From contig CP053446.1 in the NCBI GenBank assembly GCA_013285405.1, forward strand, positions 2,217,001 through 2,281,000: DNA of 64,000 nt. Reading direction: 5' to 3'. A program made the translations under genes and the position numbers. The DNA is from Ignavibacteriota bacterium (GTDB lineage: Bacteria > Bacteroidota > Ignavibacteria > Ignavibacteriales > Ignavibacteriaceae). A model generated the notes under the pieces. That model did not search any database, was not told the origin of the DNA, and worked only from the letters and a program-made list of their open reading frames with translations. Below are positions 53,252-61,865 of this stretch, one piece after another. Within the stretch, counting starts at the first letter, position 1. Each line of letters starts with the position of its first letter.

Positions 53252-55003
53252 ATGTCATTTAATTATTCAAATATACTTTTATTAACAGGATTGTTACTAC
53301 TTGTTTTTTATAGCAATGGTTTAACTCAATCGGAACAGGAACAAATCCAAATCAAATTCAACAATTCATTAGCATTATTTGATTCAGCAAGGTATGAAGA
53401 AGCCCTGGTTGGATTTAATCAAATTTTATCTGATTATAAGTACAATTCAAAAACAACTGTATCTGAATTTTTCATTGCTAAAATTCATCTTGAACTGAAG
53501 CAATTCAATCAGTTTAAATATACTGCGGATCGATTCCTGCAAAATTATCCAACTAGTTTATATGTTGATGAATTCAGGATGTTGTTAACTAAGTACTTTC
53601 TGGAAATCGCTAACTATTACAATGCATTTAAGGAAATATTAAATATAATAGATAACACAACATCTTCTTCCTATGAACAAAACGCAAGAAAAACCGGAGA
53701 AGGTATCGCAGCAAAATATCTGAATGACATTCAGTTAGATCGGATAAATTCTTCATACAGCAGTGATAAGATTAAAGCATTTGTTTTACTTCAAAAGGCA
53801 AAGTACTATCTCAGAAACGGAAATGCTTATAGCGCAAAAAATACATTGAAAGAGATAGTAGAGAATTATTCTCAGTCAATTGATTACAACGAAGCTCAAC
53901 GGTTATCAGAAAATGAAACAGAAAGTTTTTTACCAATGACTGCTGTGATAGGTGTGATGCTTCCACTTGATATTAATGAGCAGGGTGAATACAAATCACA
54001 ACCTGCAGCAGAAATTCTTGAAGGAATTAAGTTCGCAGTTGATGAATTCAATAAATCAAGAGAAGAAAAGATTGGATTACTGATTCGTGATACAAAAAAA
54101 GATATTCAACAAATCAAAAATGTACGAGATGAGTTTGTTGAATTAAATTCACTTGTTGCTGTTATTGGTCCTATCTTTAGCAATGAAGTGCGAATAGCTC
54201 TTGATGAGTTTGATGATTACGATATACCAATTATTTCACCTACAGCGACAGATGATGATTTAACCAGCATAAGCCATAATTTCTTCCAGGCAAATCCATC
54301 ATTTTCCGTCAGAGGTAAAGTTATGGCACAATATATCTACTACGTCGAAAATAAAAGAAACATTTCAGTACTGAATTCCATTGACAGCTACGCACCAATT
54401 CTTGCTTCATCATTCATTGGGGAATTTGAAAAACTTGGTGGAAGAATTATCCGAAAAGAATCATTCGGTAGTGATATTTCTGACTTCAGCATCCCGATTT
54501 CAAAAATTTACAGCGATTCAATGATTGTTGAAGGGATATATATTCCGTTTTCAGATAATTCTGTAACTCCTTTAATATTGTCTGAAATGGTTAAATATAA
54601 TGTTAAAATACCGTTATTTGGTAATCAGGATTGGTTCACCGCAAAAGGTTTTGAAACTGCACCTGAGATAAGTAATAATATTATTTTTGAATCTGATTAC
54701 TTTGTTGACTATAGTTCAGAAACTTATCAGCATTTTAGCGATCAGTTTATTTCTGTAACCGGGAAAGATGTAAATCGTAATACATTATATGGATACGATG
54801 CAGCAAAATTCCTGCTCACTGCATTTAGAAACAGCAGCCATGATAGAAAAAGTCTTACAGAAAAAATGTTATCAGGTATGGTTAGCAGGGGTATGCAGAA
54901 TAATATTTCTTTTGATGAAAGAAGAGTAAACAGGTTCCTTAATATTATTCGATTTAAAGATAGCGTCTTTGAATTAGTTGATAAATTCAAACTGAGCCAG
55001 TAA
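53252..55003 (+). CDS. Exported periplasmic-binding-protein type 1 receptor with N-terminal TPR-like region
   Basis: About 583 aa. I start at the ATG at 53252 because a GGA lies a few bases upstream and the following residues form a signal peptide (LLLTGLLLLVFYSNGL). Residues 25-220 are TPR-like helical repeats (RYEEALVGFNQILSDYKYNS, SAKNTLKEIVENYS). From about 235 a type 1 periplasmic-binding fold begins, AVIGVMLPLDINEQG with EILEGIKFAVDEFN and IGPIFSNEVRIALDEF. This order matches LpoA/LppC-like penicillin-binding-protein activators and branched-chain amino acid receptors. No lipobox is seen, so the mode of anchoring is unclear. Its stop overlaps the radC start. Confidence 0.72.
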   Translation: MSFNYSNILLLTGLLLLVFYSNGLTQSEQEQIQIKFNNSLALFDSARYEEALVGFNQILSDYKYNSKTTVSEFFIAKIHLELKQFNQFKYTADRFLQNYPTSLYVDEFRMLLTKYFLEIANYYNAFKEILNIIDNTTSSSYEQNARKTGEGIAAKYLNDIQLDRINSSYSSDKIKAFVLLQKAKYYLRNGNAYSAKNTLKEIVENYSQSIDYNEAQRLSENETESFLPMTAVIGVMLPLDINEQGEYKSQPAAEILEGIKFAVDEFNKSREEKIGLLIRDTKKDIQQIKNVRDEFVELNSLVAVIGPIFSNEVRIALDEFDDYDIPIISPTATDDDLTSISHNFFQANPSFSVRGKVMAQYIYYVENKRNISVLNSIDSYAPILASSFIGEFEKLGGRIIRKESFGSDISDFSIPISKIYSDSMIVEGIYIPFSDNSVTPLILSEMVKYNVKIPLFGNQDWFTAKGFETAPEISNNIIFESDYFVDYSSETYQHFSDQFISVTGKDVNRNTLYGYDAAKFLLTAFRNSSHDRKSLTEKMLSGMVSRGMQNNISFDERRVNRFLNIIRFKDSVFELVDKFKLSQ

Positions 55004-55704
55004 TGAAGGGAGAAAATGATAAAAAGCTGACCGTAAAAGAACTTCCTCATGATGATCGACCAAGAGAAAAGTTATTGTTAAGAGGTGCGCACAATCTTTC
55101 TGATGCTGAATTGATTGCTATTTTACTTAGAACCGGAAAAAAAGGCAAGTCAGTAATTGAAATTGCGCGTGAACTTATTAATAAAGAAAGAAATTTGGCT
55201 CTTCTTGCAACGCGTTCAGTTTTATCGCTTACAAAAGTAAGCGGAATTGGTAAAGATAAAGCTGCAACTCTTGCTGCTGCGTTTGAATTGAGCAGAAGAA
55301 TATTGACTCAGCCAAAATTGATCATAAATAAAAAAATAACCTCGCCGCAGGAAGTTGCTGAATTTTTTATTCCTGTTCTGCGGGATGAAGTTAAAGAACA
55401 ATTTATAGTTGTTTGTTTAAATTCTGCCAACAAAGTCAGTAAATACGAAACGATTTCAGTTGGTAATTTGAATTCGAGTGTTGTACATCCGCGTGAAGTA
55501 TTTAAAGTTGCAATAGATAATAATTCAGCCAGCATAATTCTGATTCATAATCACCCCAGTGGTAATCCGGAACCAAGTAATGAGGATATAAGAATAACAA
55601 AAAAACTTGTTGAAACAGGTAAGATTCTTGAAATTCCGGTGTTTGACCATGTAATTATTGCAGGAGAGACTTATACAAGTTTTGTTGAAAAACGTCTTTT
55701 TTAA
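55003..55704 (+). CDS. radC: RadC/JAMM-domain protein
   Basis: A 233-aa protein with an N-terminal helix-hairpin-helix region (about 75-95, KVSGIGKDKAATL) and a C-terminal JAMM-type metalloprotease-like domain. The metal ligands are seen in H182-N-H184-PSGN, with D195 in PSNEDIRI. RadC was named as a DNA repair factor, but its role is disputed. Related domains occur in mobile-element and competence loci. Here it is translationally coupled to the upstream binding-protein gene (stop and start overlap), with no mobile genes nearby. Confidence 0.92.
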   Translation: MKGENDKKLTVKELPHDDRPREKLLLRGAHNLSDAELIAILLRTGKKGKSVIEIARELINKERNLALLATRSVLSLTKVSGIGKDKAATLAAAFELSRRILTQPKLIINKKITSPQEVAEFFIPVLRDEVKEQFIVVCLNSANKVSKYETISVGNLNSSVVHPREVFKVAIDNNSASIILIHNHPSGNPEPSNEDIRITKKLVETGKILEIPVFDHVIIAGETYTSFVEKRLF

Positions 55705-55851
55705 AATAAAAAACAAATTATCCTTGAATATTTTACCATCTTTGGTTATATAACTACCCTAAATATTTACTACTTTGTAAATTAACTGTAGTTAATTTTT
55801 GCTTATTTCTAATCAATCAATTTATTATTCATAAATAATCGGAGGTTTCAT

Positions 55852-56127
55852 ATGAGCCTACTTAAAAATTTCAGGACTCCCGTCCTCGCTGCTGTTCTGT
55901 TTGTCAGTATGGCACTGATTGCTGGTTGCGGTGGTTTAAGTGAAGCTCAGATTGCTGAACTTAATGCATTGCGTGATGAAGTAAAATCACTCGAATCAGA
56001 AGCCAACAGTCTGAGAGATCAAAAAGCCCAACTCGAAACAGAGATTCAGACCATCAATCGCAAACTGGCTGAATGCAACAAGCAAAAGGAAGAAACTAAG
56101 GCAAACCTTGAAAAATTGCCTAAGTAA
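55852..56127 (+). CDS. Small coiled-coil lipoprotein (Lpp-like)
   Basis: A 91-aa protein. The lipobox LIAGC has the lipidated cysteine at residue 26, and the mature form is about 66 aa. It is almost wholly a heptad-patterned helix (AQIAELNALRDEVKSLE, then LRDQKAQLETEIQTINRKL), so a coiled coil resembling Braun-type or murein lipoproteins is likely, though no terminal Lys-Lys anchor is clear (it ends KLPK). A GGAGG ribosome binding site precedes the ATG. The next gene, a LysM protein, follows 43 bp downstream, suggesting a shared envelope-linking role. Confidence 0.8.
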   Translation: MSLLKNFRTPVLAAVLFVSMALIAGCGGLSEAQIAELNALRDEVKSLESEANSLRDQKAQLETEIQTINRKLAECNKQKEETKANLEKLPK

Positions 56128-56170
56128 TTATTAACAGGAATTTTATAACAAAATTAAAATGGAGAAAAAA

Positions 56171-56857
56171 ATGAAACTTGCAAAAATTTTAGTTGCTATC
56201 ATTTCCCTTTCTTTCCTGTTATCTCTTTCTTCCTTTGCGCAGGAAACAGAGATGACTGAAGAAGAATGGGAAGCCGAAATGACCAGGCTTACCGGTCAGA
56301 AACAAGCTTTAACATCTGAGATTGCAACCCTTCAGAAGGATATTGAGAATCTCAATACTGTAAAAGCTGGCCTTCAGGATCCAGAACAGTGTATCGACGA
56401 ACTTTATGCACTTGTTGGTGCTACAAGAAGTGATGTGGATAATTTCAGAAATGCTGTTAATGAACTTGATGGTAAGATTAAAAGAAAAGAATCACCAAAA
56501 GCTGACAGACAAGCTGATCTGAATGCTTTGAAGATGAACAAAATAAGTGCATTACCTGAATTTTTCGATAAAGTTCATAACAAGATGCAAAAAGCTCTTG
56601 ACGAATGGATTGATGCTCCTCCGGTAATTTCTTATAATGTTGTTAAAGGCGACTGTCTCTGGAATATTGCCAAGAAGAAAGAGCATTACGGAAACGGTTT
56701 TGCATGGCCGGTTATCTACAAAGCCAACAGAGAGAAAATTAAGAATCCGGATCTGATCTATCCTAATCAACAGTTTTCAATTCCACCGCTGACTCAGGAA
56801 GAGAAAGATAAGTATGAAAAATTGAGAGCTAATTACAAACCAGCTCCGGTTCAATAA
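56171..56857 (+). CDS. Secreted coiled-coil protein with C-terminal LysM domain
   Basis: About 228 aa; the ATG at 56171 is chosen over 56159 because GGAG lies directly before it. The signal peptide ends SSFAQ near residue 24. Residues 28-150 are charged and helical (LTGQKQALTSEIATLQKDIENL), a probable coiled coil. The C-terminal LysM domain begins about 158 (YNVVKGDCLWNIAKKKEHYG, NPDLIYPNQQFSIPPL), a peptidoglycan-binding module. The order coiled coil then LysM suggests a wall-attached spacer or scaffold. It follows a Lpp-like lipoprotein and is closed by a terminator. Confidence 0.87.
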   Translation: MKLAKILVAIISLSFLLSLSSFAQETEMTEEEWEAEMTRLTGQKQALTSEIATLQKDIENLNTVKAGLQDPEQCIDELYALVGATRSDVDNFRNAVNELDGKIKRKESPKADRQADLNALKMNKISALPEFFDKVHNKMQKALDEWIDAPPVISYNVVKGDCLWNIAKKKEHYGNGFAWPVIYKANREKIKNPDLIYPNQQFSIPPLTQEEKDKYEKLRANYKPAPVQ

Positions 56858-56894
56858 TTTAATTTAGTTTGTTGTTCAAATTATATTATTTCGG

Positions 56895-56930
56895 AAAAAC
56901 CCTTGTCCATTTACCGGATGAGGGTTTTTT
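56895..56930 (+). terminator. Rho-independent terminator
   Basis: The stem AAAACCCT/AGGGTTTT around a loop containing TCCATTTACCGGA is followed by a T-run. It ends the lipoprotein-LysM unit. Confidence 0.85.
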
Positions 56931-56945
56931 CATTTAAAGAGTTTT

Positions 56946-57911
56946 ATGACAGCCATCGAAAAGAAAATAATTATAGAAAATGTTAATATGCTCGATTTTC
57001 TCGGGTTCAACGATTCAAATCTTAGAATACTTGAGGATAGGTTTAATACTTCAATAACTGTAAGAGGAGATAATGTAATTCTGAAAGGTGTTATTGAAGA
57101 AGTTGAAATTATAGAAAAAGTTCTGAAGGAAATGACATACGTTCTTAATACGAGCGGACGTTTGGGAACTAATGACGTAAATACTATTCTCGATCTAACT
57201 ATAGAAGGCAAAGAAATTGTCAATGAAGAAGAATTTGATTCAATAGTTCTTTACACAAAAAAGGATGTCATTAAGGCGAGAACTCCCGGACAGATTAATT
57301 ATATAAACCTTGCTCGTAAGAATGATATTTGCTTTGCGATTGGTCCTGCCGGAACAGGAAAAACTTATCTTGCTGTGGCGATTGCTGTCTCTGCGTTAAA
57401 ACGCGGGTTGGTTAAAAAATTAATTCTTGCAAGACCGGCTGTGGAAGCTGGAGAAAGCCTCGGATTTCTGCCAGGTGATTTTCGTGAAAAAATAGATCCA
57501 TATCTTCGACCACTTTATGATGCACTTGATGATATGATACCATCAGAAAAATTAAAAAACTACATTGAAAAAAGAATTATCGAAATAGTTCCGCTTGCAT
57601 ATATGCGTGGAAGAACTTTGAATAATGCGTATGTGATCCTTGATGAGGCTCAGAACTCTACAACTATGCAGATGAAAATGTTTTTAACGCGACTGGGAGG
57701 CAATTCAAAATCGATTATAACTGGTGACATAACGCAAATTGATCTTCCCGCTAAACAGGCAAGTGGATTAATCCAGGCAAAAGAAATTTTGTCGAATGTT
57801 GAAGGAGTTGCCTTTGTATATTTTGATAAGAGTGATGTCGTTAGACATAAACTTGTGAAGGATATTATTGATGCGTACGAGAAGTTTAATAATAATAAAA
57901 ACGGCAGCTAA
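56946..57911 (+). CDS. PhoH-family ATPase
   Basis: A 321-aa protein. Walker A, GPAGTGKT, is at 133-140, and the Walker B-like VILDEAQNS block is near 228-236. An N-terminal region (1-100) precedes the PhoH core, as in YbeZ-type proteins. PhoH-like ATPases are linked to RNA helicase or ribosome and RNA metabolism, often together with the endoribonuclease YbeY, which is not adjacent here. Its stop codon overlaps the mazG stop on the opposite strand. Confidence 0.9.
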   Translation: MTAIEKKIIIENVNMLDFLGFNDSNLRILEDRFNTSITVRGDNVILKGVIEEVEIIEKVLKEMTYVLNTSGRLGTNDVNTILDLTIEGKEIVNEEEFDSIVLYTKKDVIKARTPGQINYINLARKNDICFAIGPAGTGKTYLAVAIAVSALKRGLVKKLILARPAVEAGESLGFLPGDFREKIDPYLRPLYDALDDMIPSEKLKNYIEKRIIEIVPLAYMRGRTLNNAYVILDEAQNSTTMQMKMFLTRLGGNSKSIITGDITQIDLPAKQASGLIQAKEILSNVEGVAFVYFDKSDVVRHKLVKDIIDAYEKFNNNKNGS

Positions 57912-58702
57912 ATTATTTTTTTACTTTCTTCCCAATAAAAATCCATTTCTTTAAGATTTGATTCAAATAGTTTTCTTCCTGAAGTTTTTATTTTTTCTTC
58001 GATATAATTAAATCTTTTAATGAATTTGGAATTTGTTCTTCTCAGAGCATTTTCAGGATTTATTTCTAAAAATCGTGCGTAATTTACTAAAGCAAAAAAA
58101 ACATCACCAATTTCATCTTCTAATTTATTATGAAACTCCGCATCGCTTTTGAGATTTGAATTTTGATTTTTGAGCTTTTCTACTTCATGCATCTCTTCAA
58201 TTTCTTCAATTACTTTTTTCCAAACGTCTTCTTTTTTCTCCCAATCAAAACCTACTTTTGCAGCTTTCTCCTGAAGTCTGTGAGCTCTCTGCAATGCAGG
58301 AAGCATTTCGGGTACACCTTCCAAAACTGAATCACGTCCTTCTTCAAGTTTAATTTCTTCCCAATTCTTTTTAACTTCGTCAGCTCCCGAAACCTTTACA
58401 TCGCCGAAAACATGTGGATGTCTTCGAATCAATTTTTTTGTGATTGAATCAATTACATCATCTATTGATATATTATTTTTTTCTGAAGCGATAATGGTAT
58501 GGAAAACAACATGGAGCAGTAAATCACCGAGTTCTTTTTTGAGTTCATCAAAATTATGTTTGTCAATTGCTTCAACTACTTCATAAGCTTCTTCGATAGT
58601 TGCTGCTTTGATTGAATCATTTGTTTGTTCGCGATCCCACGGACATTCTTTTCTTAATCTTTTAACTATCTCAACGAATTCGTTAAATTTGTTACCAGTC
58701 AT
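57908..58702 (-). CDS. mazG: Nucleoside triphosphate pyrophosphohydrolase MazG
   Basis: 264 aa from the ATG at 58702, which has AAGGAA about 8 bases upstream. The open frame extends 82 codons further, but that part is antisense to the ridA gene and is not protein-like. It has two MazG units: the first with LRKECPWDREQTNDSIKAATIEEAYEVVEAI and ELGDLLLHVVFH (EExxE and ExxD metal sites), the second with DEIGDVFFALVNYAR. It hydrolyses NTPs to NMP and pyrophosphate, limiting aberrant nucleotides or ppGpp-related pools. It is divergent from ridA. Confidence 0.93.
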   Translation of the reverse strand: MTGNKFNEFVEIVKRLRKECPWDREQTNDSIKAATIEEAYEVVEAIDKHNFDELKKELGDLLLHVVFHTIIASEKNNISIDDVIDSITKKLIRRHPHVFGDVKVSGADEVKKNWEEIKLEEGRDSVLEGVPEMLPALQRAHRLQEKAAKVGFDWEKKEDVWKKVIEEIEEMHEVEKLKNQNSNLKSDAEFHNKLEDEIGDVFFALVNYARFLEINPENALRRTNSKFIKRFNYIEEKIKTSGRKLFESNLKEMDFYWEESKKII

Positions 58703-58801
58703 TTGATAATTCCTTATTGTACTATTTCTTCTTAAATACTTGTTAGAAATCAATTCAAATTTAATCAAAATAAAACTCTCTGAGTAGAAATCGAGGATAT
58801 T

Positions 58802-59260
58802 ATGTTCGAAGAAAAAATTAAACAGCTTGGAATTACTATTCCAGATCCAGTTAAACCACTTGCTGCATATATTCCGGCAATGCAGGTCGGAAATCTCGTG
58901 ATGACTTCGGGACAAGTGCCTATTGCCAACGGTGCAGTAAAATTCCATGGAAAAGTCGGGAGAGATTTAACAGAAGACGAAGGAAGAGATGCGGCGAAAC
59001 TTTGTGCAATCAATTGTCTGAGTGCTGTGAAGAGTGTAATTGGAAATCTTGATAAAATCAAAAGAGTACTGAAGTTAACAGTTTTTATAGCCAGCGCGGA
59101 AGGATTTACTGCACAGCCAAAAGTTGCAAACGGTGCATCAGAATTTATTGGTGAAATATTTGGTGAAGCAGGAAAACACGTTCGAAGCGCAGTTGGTGTA
59201 AGTGAACTGCCTCTGAACTCTGCAGTGGAGATCGAGATGATTGTCGAAGTAAAAAGTTAG
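58802..59260 (+). CDS. RidA-family protein (YjgF/YER057c/UK114 superfamily)
   Basis: A 152-aa protein. The fold is marked by GNLVMTSGQVPIANGAV (residues 31-47) and the C-terminal RSAVGVSELPLNSAVEIEMIVEV, including the conserved arginine that binds the substrate carboxylate in RidA and the final Glu. RidA deaminates reactive enamine and imine intermediates made by PLP enzymes. The extended N-terminus and internal insert place it in one of the Rid subgroups other than RidA itself, so the activity is uncertain. It ends 4 bp inside the convergent trpG/pabA gene. Confidence 0.87.
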   Translation: MFEEKIKQLGITIPDPVKPLAAYIPAMQVGNLVMTSGQVPIANGAVKFHGKVGRDLTEDEGRDAAKLCAINCLSAVKSVIGNLDKIKRVLKLTVFIASAEGFTAQPKVANGASEFIGEIFGEAGKHVRSAVGVSELPLNSAVEIEMIVEVKS

Positions 59261-59823
59261 TCAAGATTCAGCCAGTTTTTTATTAGCTTTTTACCAGTTG
59301 GTGTAAGTATTGATTCAGGATGGAATTGTATTCCTTCAAGCGAATAAATCTTATGACGAATTCCCATAACTTCACCGGAAACCGCTTTAGCTGATACTTC
59401 AATTTCATCTGAGATAGTATTCTCTTTTACAATCAGAGAATGATATCTCATTGCGTCGAAGTGCTGTGGCAGGTTGTTGAAAATGGTTTTGTTGTCGTGG
59501 ATTATTGCAGAAGTTTTCCCGTGATAAATATTTTCAGCTTTAACAATTTCAGCACCGAACAAATAACAAATTGCCTGCATACCGAGACAAACACCAAGTA
59601 TTGGAATTGAATTACCAAATTCTTTAATAGCTTCGAGAGTTAAAGCTGAATTTTCAGGTCGTCCCGGTCCGGGTGAAATGAGGATTTTGTCAGGCTGAAA
59701 TGCCCTGATTGAATTTATTTTATCATCATTCATGACAACCAGCAACTTACTTCTGTATTTCCCGAGCAGTTGAACAAGATTAAAAGTAAACGAGTCGAAA
59801 TTATCAATTACAAGTATTTTCAA
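59257..59823 (-). CDS. Anthranilate/aminodeoxychorismate synthase component II (glutamine amidotransferase)
   Basis: A 188-aa class I amidotransferase. The nucleophile is C79 in GVCLGMQ, with H168 and E170 in QFHPES. The N-terminal VIDNFDSFTFNLVQLLG is diagnostic for TrpG/PabA. It supplies ammonia for making anthranilate (tryptophan) or aminodeoxychorismate (folate). No trpE or pabB partner is nearby, so either role is possible. Its 3' end overlaps ridA by 4 bp on the opposite strand. Confidence 0.9.
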   Translation of the reverse strand: MKILVIDNFDSFTFNLVQLLGKYRSKLLVVMNDDKINSIRAFQPDKILISPGPGRPENSALTLEAIKEFGNSIPILGVCLGMQAICYLFGAEIVKAENIYHGKTSAIIHDNKTIFNNLPQHFDAMRYHSLIVKENTISDEIEVSAKAVSGEVMGIRHKIYSLEGIQFHPESILTPTGKKLIKNWLNLD

Positions 59824-59948
59824 GTTATCCTGTGTATTTGTTGGCTTATATTTAATAATTGAATCATTCTAAACTTAAATTGATGCCTTGAATCTAAGAA
59901 TTGTCATTAGGTATATTTGACAGCACAAAATTAAAGGAAAAAGTTTTA

Positions 59949-60305
59949 TTGCAAAGAGAAATGTTAAAATCCAAAATCCACCGTGTAACTGTTACACAGG
60001 CTGAATTGTATTATGAAGGAAGTATCACTGTAGATAAAAATTTATTGGAAGCTGCCAATATTGTACGCTATGAAAAAGTTCAGGTTTTAAATTTTAATAA
60101 TGGAACACGTCTTGATACATATACGATCGAAGGTCCGGCTGGTAGTGGTACAATTTGTCTAAATGGACCTGCTGCGAGATTCGGTGCAGTTGGTGATGAA
60201 ATAATTATAGTCAGTTATGTTAGCATTCCTGAAGAAAGCATAAAGAACTATATGCCAAAGATCGTTTTGGTGGATAAGAATAATAATATAACAAAGATAC
60301 TTTAG
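59949..60305 (+). CDS. panD: Aspartate 1-decarboxylase (self-processing)
   Basis: About 118 aa. I choose TTG at 59949, since AAAGGA lies about 10 bases upstream and it puts the self-cleavage pair at G24-S25 (YYEGSITVD), as in well-known enzymes. The ATG at 59961 would start four residues later. Cleavage creates the pyruvoyl group used to decarboxylate aspartate to beta-alanine for pantothenate and CoA. The conserved [19 protein letters not shown] block follows. The frame upstream to 59901 is open but not needed. No panB or panC is adjacent. Confidence 0.9.
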   Translation: MQREMLKSKIHRVTVTQAELYYEGSITVDKNLLEAANIVRYEKVQVLNFNNGTRLDTYTIEGPAGSGTICLNGPAARFGAVGDEIIIVSYVSIPEESIKNYMPKIVLVDKNNNITKIL

Positions 60306-60379
60306 TGAATTGACCACAAGTAGTAAGTTGCTTTTTGTGATTTATTTGTATAAAATTGAATTAAAATTTTGGTGATGAA

Positions 60380-60898
60380 GTGAAAAGTTTTTTAATTATA
60401 GGTTTTCTTCTATTCGCTGCAAATGCTTTTGCACAATTCAGGGATACAGGCATTGAACCAAAAAGTGTAAAGGAAGGAATTGTATCAGAAAATTCAAATG
60501 CACTGTTTGGTTTTTTGAACTCGGATGATTTTATTATGCGCCATTCATTCAGTTTAAACTATACTACATTTGCAGGACAGGCAATGTCATTAACAAGTTA
60601 TACGAACAGTATGTTTTACAGGTTAATGAACAATCTCAATGTTCAACTGGATGTTTCAGTTTTGTATTCACCCTATAGTACTTTCGGAGATCAGTTCCAG
60701 AAAGATGTTTCCGGAATATATATCAGCAATGCAGCGTTAAATTATCATCCGTGGAATAATTTTTCAGTTCATTTGCAATACAGAAGTATGCCATTTGGAT
60801 ACGGTTATTATCATCCGTTTTATGGTTATGGGGATCCGTTCAATTTCAATTCGGGGATAAATGGTTATCAAACAACATCACCGTTTGAAGTGAAATAA
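60380..60898 (+). CDS. Small exported protein, Tyr/Gly/Phe-rich, probable outer-membrane or surface protein
   Basis: A 172-aa protein of unknown function. The start is GTG at 60380, giving signal peptide 1-19 (ending AFAQ). The middle has beta-strand character (FSLNYTTFAGQAMSLTSYTN). The C-terminal part is strikingly aromatic: PFGYGYYHPFYGYGDPFNFN (about 138-157). This resembles an outer-membrane strand region or a short adhesive tail. It precedes the LytR_C gene by 8 bp and may be co-expressed with it. Confidence 0.6.
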   Translation: MKSFLIIGFLLFAANAFAQFRDTGIEPKSVKEGIVSENSNALFGFLNSDDFIMRHSFSLNYTTFAGQAMSLTSYTNSMFYRLMNNLNVQLDVSVLYSPYSTFGDQFQKDVSGIYISNAALNYHPWNNFSVHLQYRSMPFGYGYYHPFYGYGDPFNFNSGINGYQTTSPFEVK

Positions 60899-60906
60899 AA
60901 TTTAGA

Positions 60907-61401
60907 TTGTTCTTGGATAACCGGAGAAATAAAATTTCAACCAGTACTTTAAAAGTAAACCAATCTAAAAACCTTATCCTTAATATTTCAATTCTTGTCC
61001 TGATTTTAATTAATTCTGTTTTAGCTTATTCGGTTATTAATTCTGTTTCAGCAAGGTATTTTAACTCTGATGATGAACTTTTAATTGACAGTACAAAAGT
61101 AAAAATACAGGCTGAAGTTTTGAACGGATGCGGAGTAACAGATGTGGCACAAAAAATAACCGAATATTTAAGAGCACATAAAGTTGATGTTGTCAATCTC
61201 GGGAACTACCGTTCGTTTGAAATTGAAAACAGTATTATCATCTGCAGAAATGATAAAATTAAATATGCTGAAAAAGTGGCTGCCATTGTTGGACTTGATC
61301 ATAGTAATATAATTCAACAAACCAATCCGGATTATTTGCTCGATGTTACTTTCATTCTCGGGAAAGATTACAGAAATTTAAAACCAATAAATCAGAGGTA
61401 A
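60907..61401 (+). CDS. Membrane protein with LytR C-terminal domain
   Basis: About 164 aa with one transmembrane helix (about 23-45) and an extracytoplasmic LytR_C domain (68-155): VKIQAEVLNGCGVTDVAQKITEYLRAHKVDVVNLGNY. The start is probably TTG at 60907 or 60913, as no ATG is near. LytR_C domains occur at the end of LCP-family wall-polymer transferases and alone in many Gram-negative genomes, where their role is unknown. The gene starts 8 bp after the aromatic-rich exported protein and runs into rsfS. Confidence 0.77.
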   Translation: MFLDNRRNKISTSTLKVNQSKNLILNISILVLILINSVLAYSVINSVSARYFNSDDELLIDSTKVKIQAEVLNGCGVTDVAQKITEYLRAHKVDVVNLGNYRSFEIENSIIICRNDKIKYAEKVAAIVGLDHSNIIQQTNPDYLLDVTFILGKDYRNLKPINQR

Positions 61402-61403
61402 CT

Positions 61404-61781
61404 TTGAACTCAACAGAATTAGCTAATCACATCGCAGAAATTATTTTTACAAAGAAAGGCTTTAATGTTCTAAAAGTTGATTTAAGGAATCTTGTTACTT
61501 TTACAGATTACTTTGTGATTTGTTCTGCTGATTCAGATGTTCAGGTTAAAGCTATCGCTGATCAGGTAGATAAAGCACTCTCCGATGAAGGAATCAGATG
61601 CTGGCATAGAGAAGGACTTAAAGCGCTTAGCTGGGTATTACTGGATTATGTGGATGTAGTCGTTCATATTTTCAAAAAAGATGCACGGGATTTCTACAAT
61701 CTCGAAAAACTTTGGGGAGATGCACCCTCTGAGATGATGAAGGACACAGCTGAAAAGAAAGTTGTATCAGCAAAGCGTTGA
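61404..61781 (+). CDS. rsfS: Ribosomal silencing factor RsfS
   Basis: A 125-aa protein of the RsfS/YbeB/Iojap family, which binds uL14 and blocks 30S-50S joining under nutrient limitation. The start is TTG at 61404, just after an AGAGG ribosome binding site. The core contains LVTFTDYFVICSADSDVQVKAIADQV and WVLLDYVDVVVHIF, both typical. It begins 2 bp after the LytR_C gene. In many relatives the order LytR_C-rsfS recurs. The next gene, argS, starts 84 bp downstream. Confidence 0.93.
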   Translation: MNSTELANHIAEIIFTKKGFNVLKVDLRNLVTFTDYFVICSADSDVQVKAIADQVDKALSDEGIRCWHREGLKALSWVLLDYVDVVVHIFKKDARDFYNLEKLWGDAPSEMMKDTAEKKVVSAKR

Positions 61782-61865
61782 TATTATTTAAAGCGTATGA
61801 TTTTTTCCGTTAAACTTCTTTTATAAGTTTACTTATCAAAATTCAATCACTTATTTTCATTTTCA

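Noticed and set aside
58703..58948. 82-codon N-terminal extension of the mazG frame
   Set aside because: It is antisense to ridA, has no protein-like composition, and the downstream ATG at 58702 has its own ribosome binding site and matches the MazG start.
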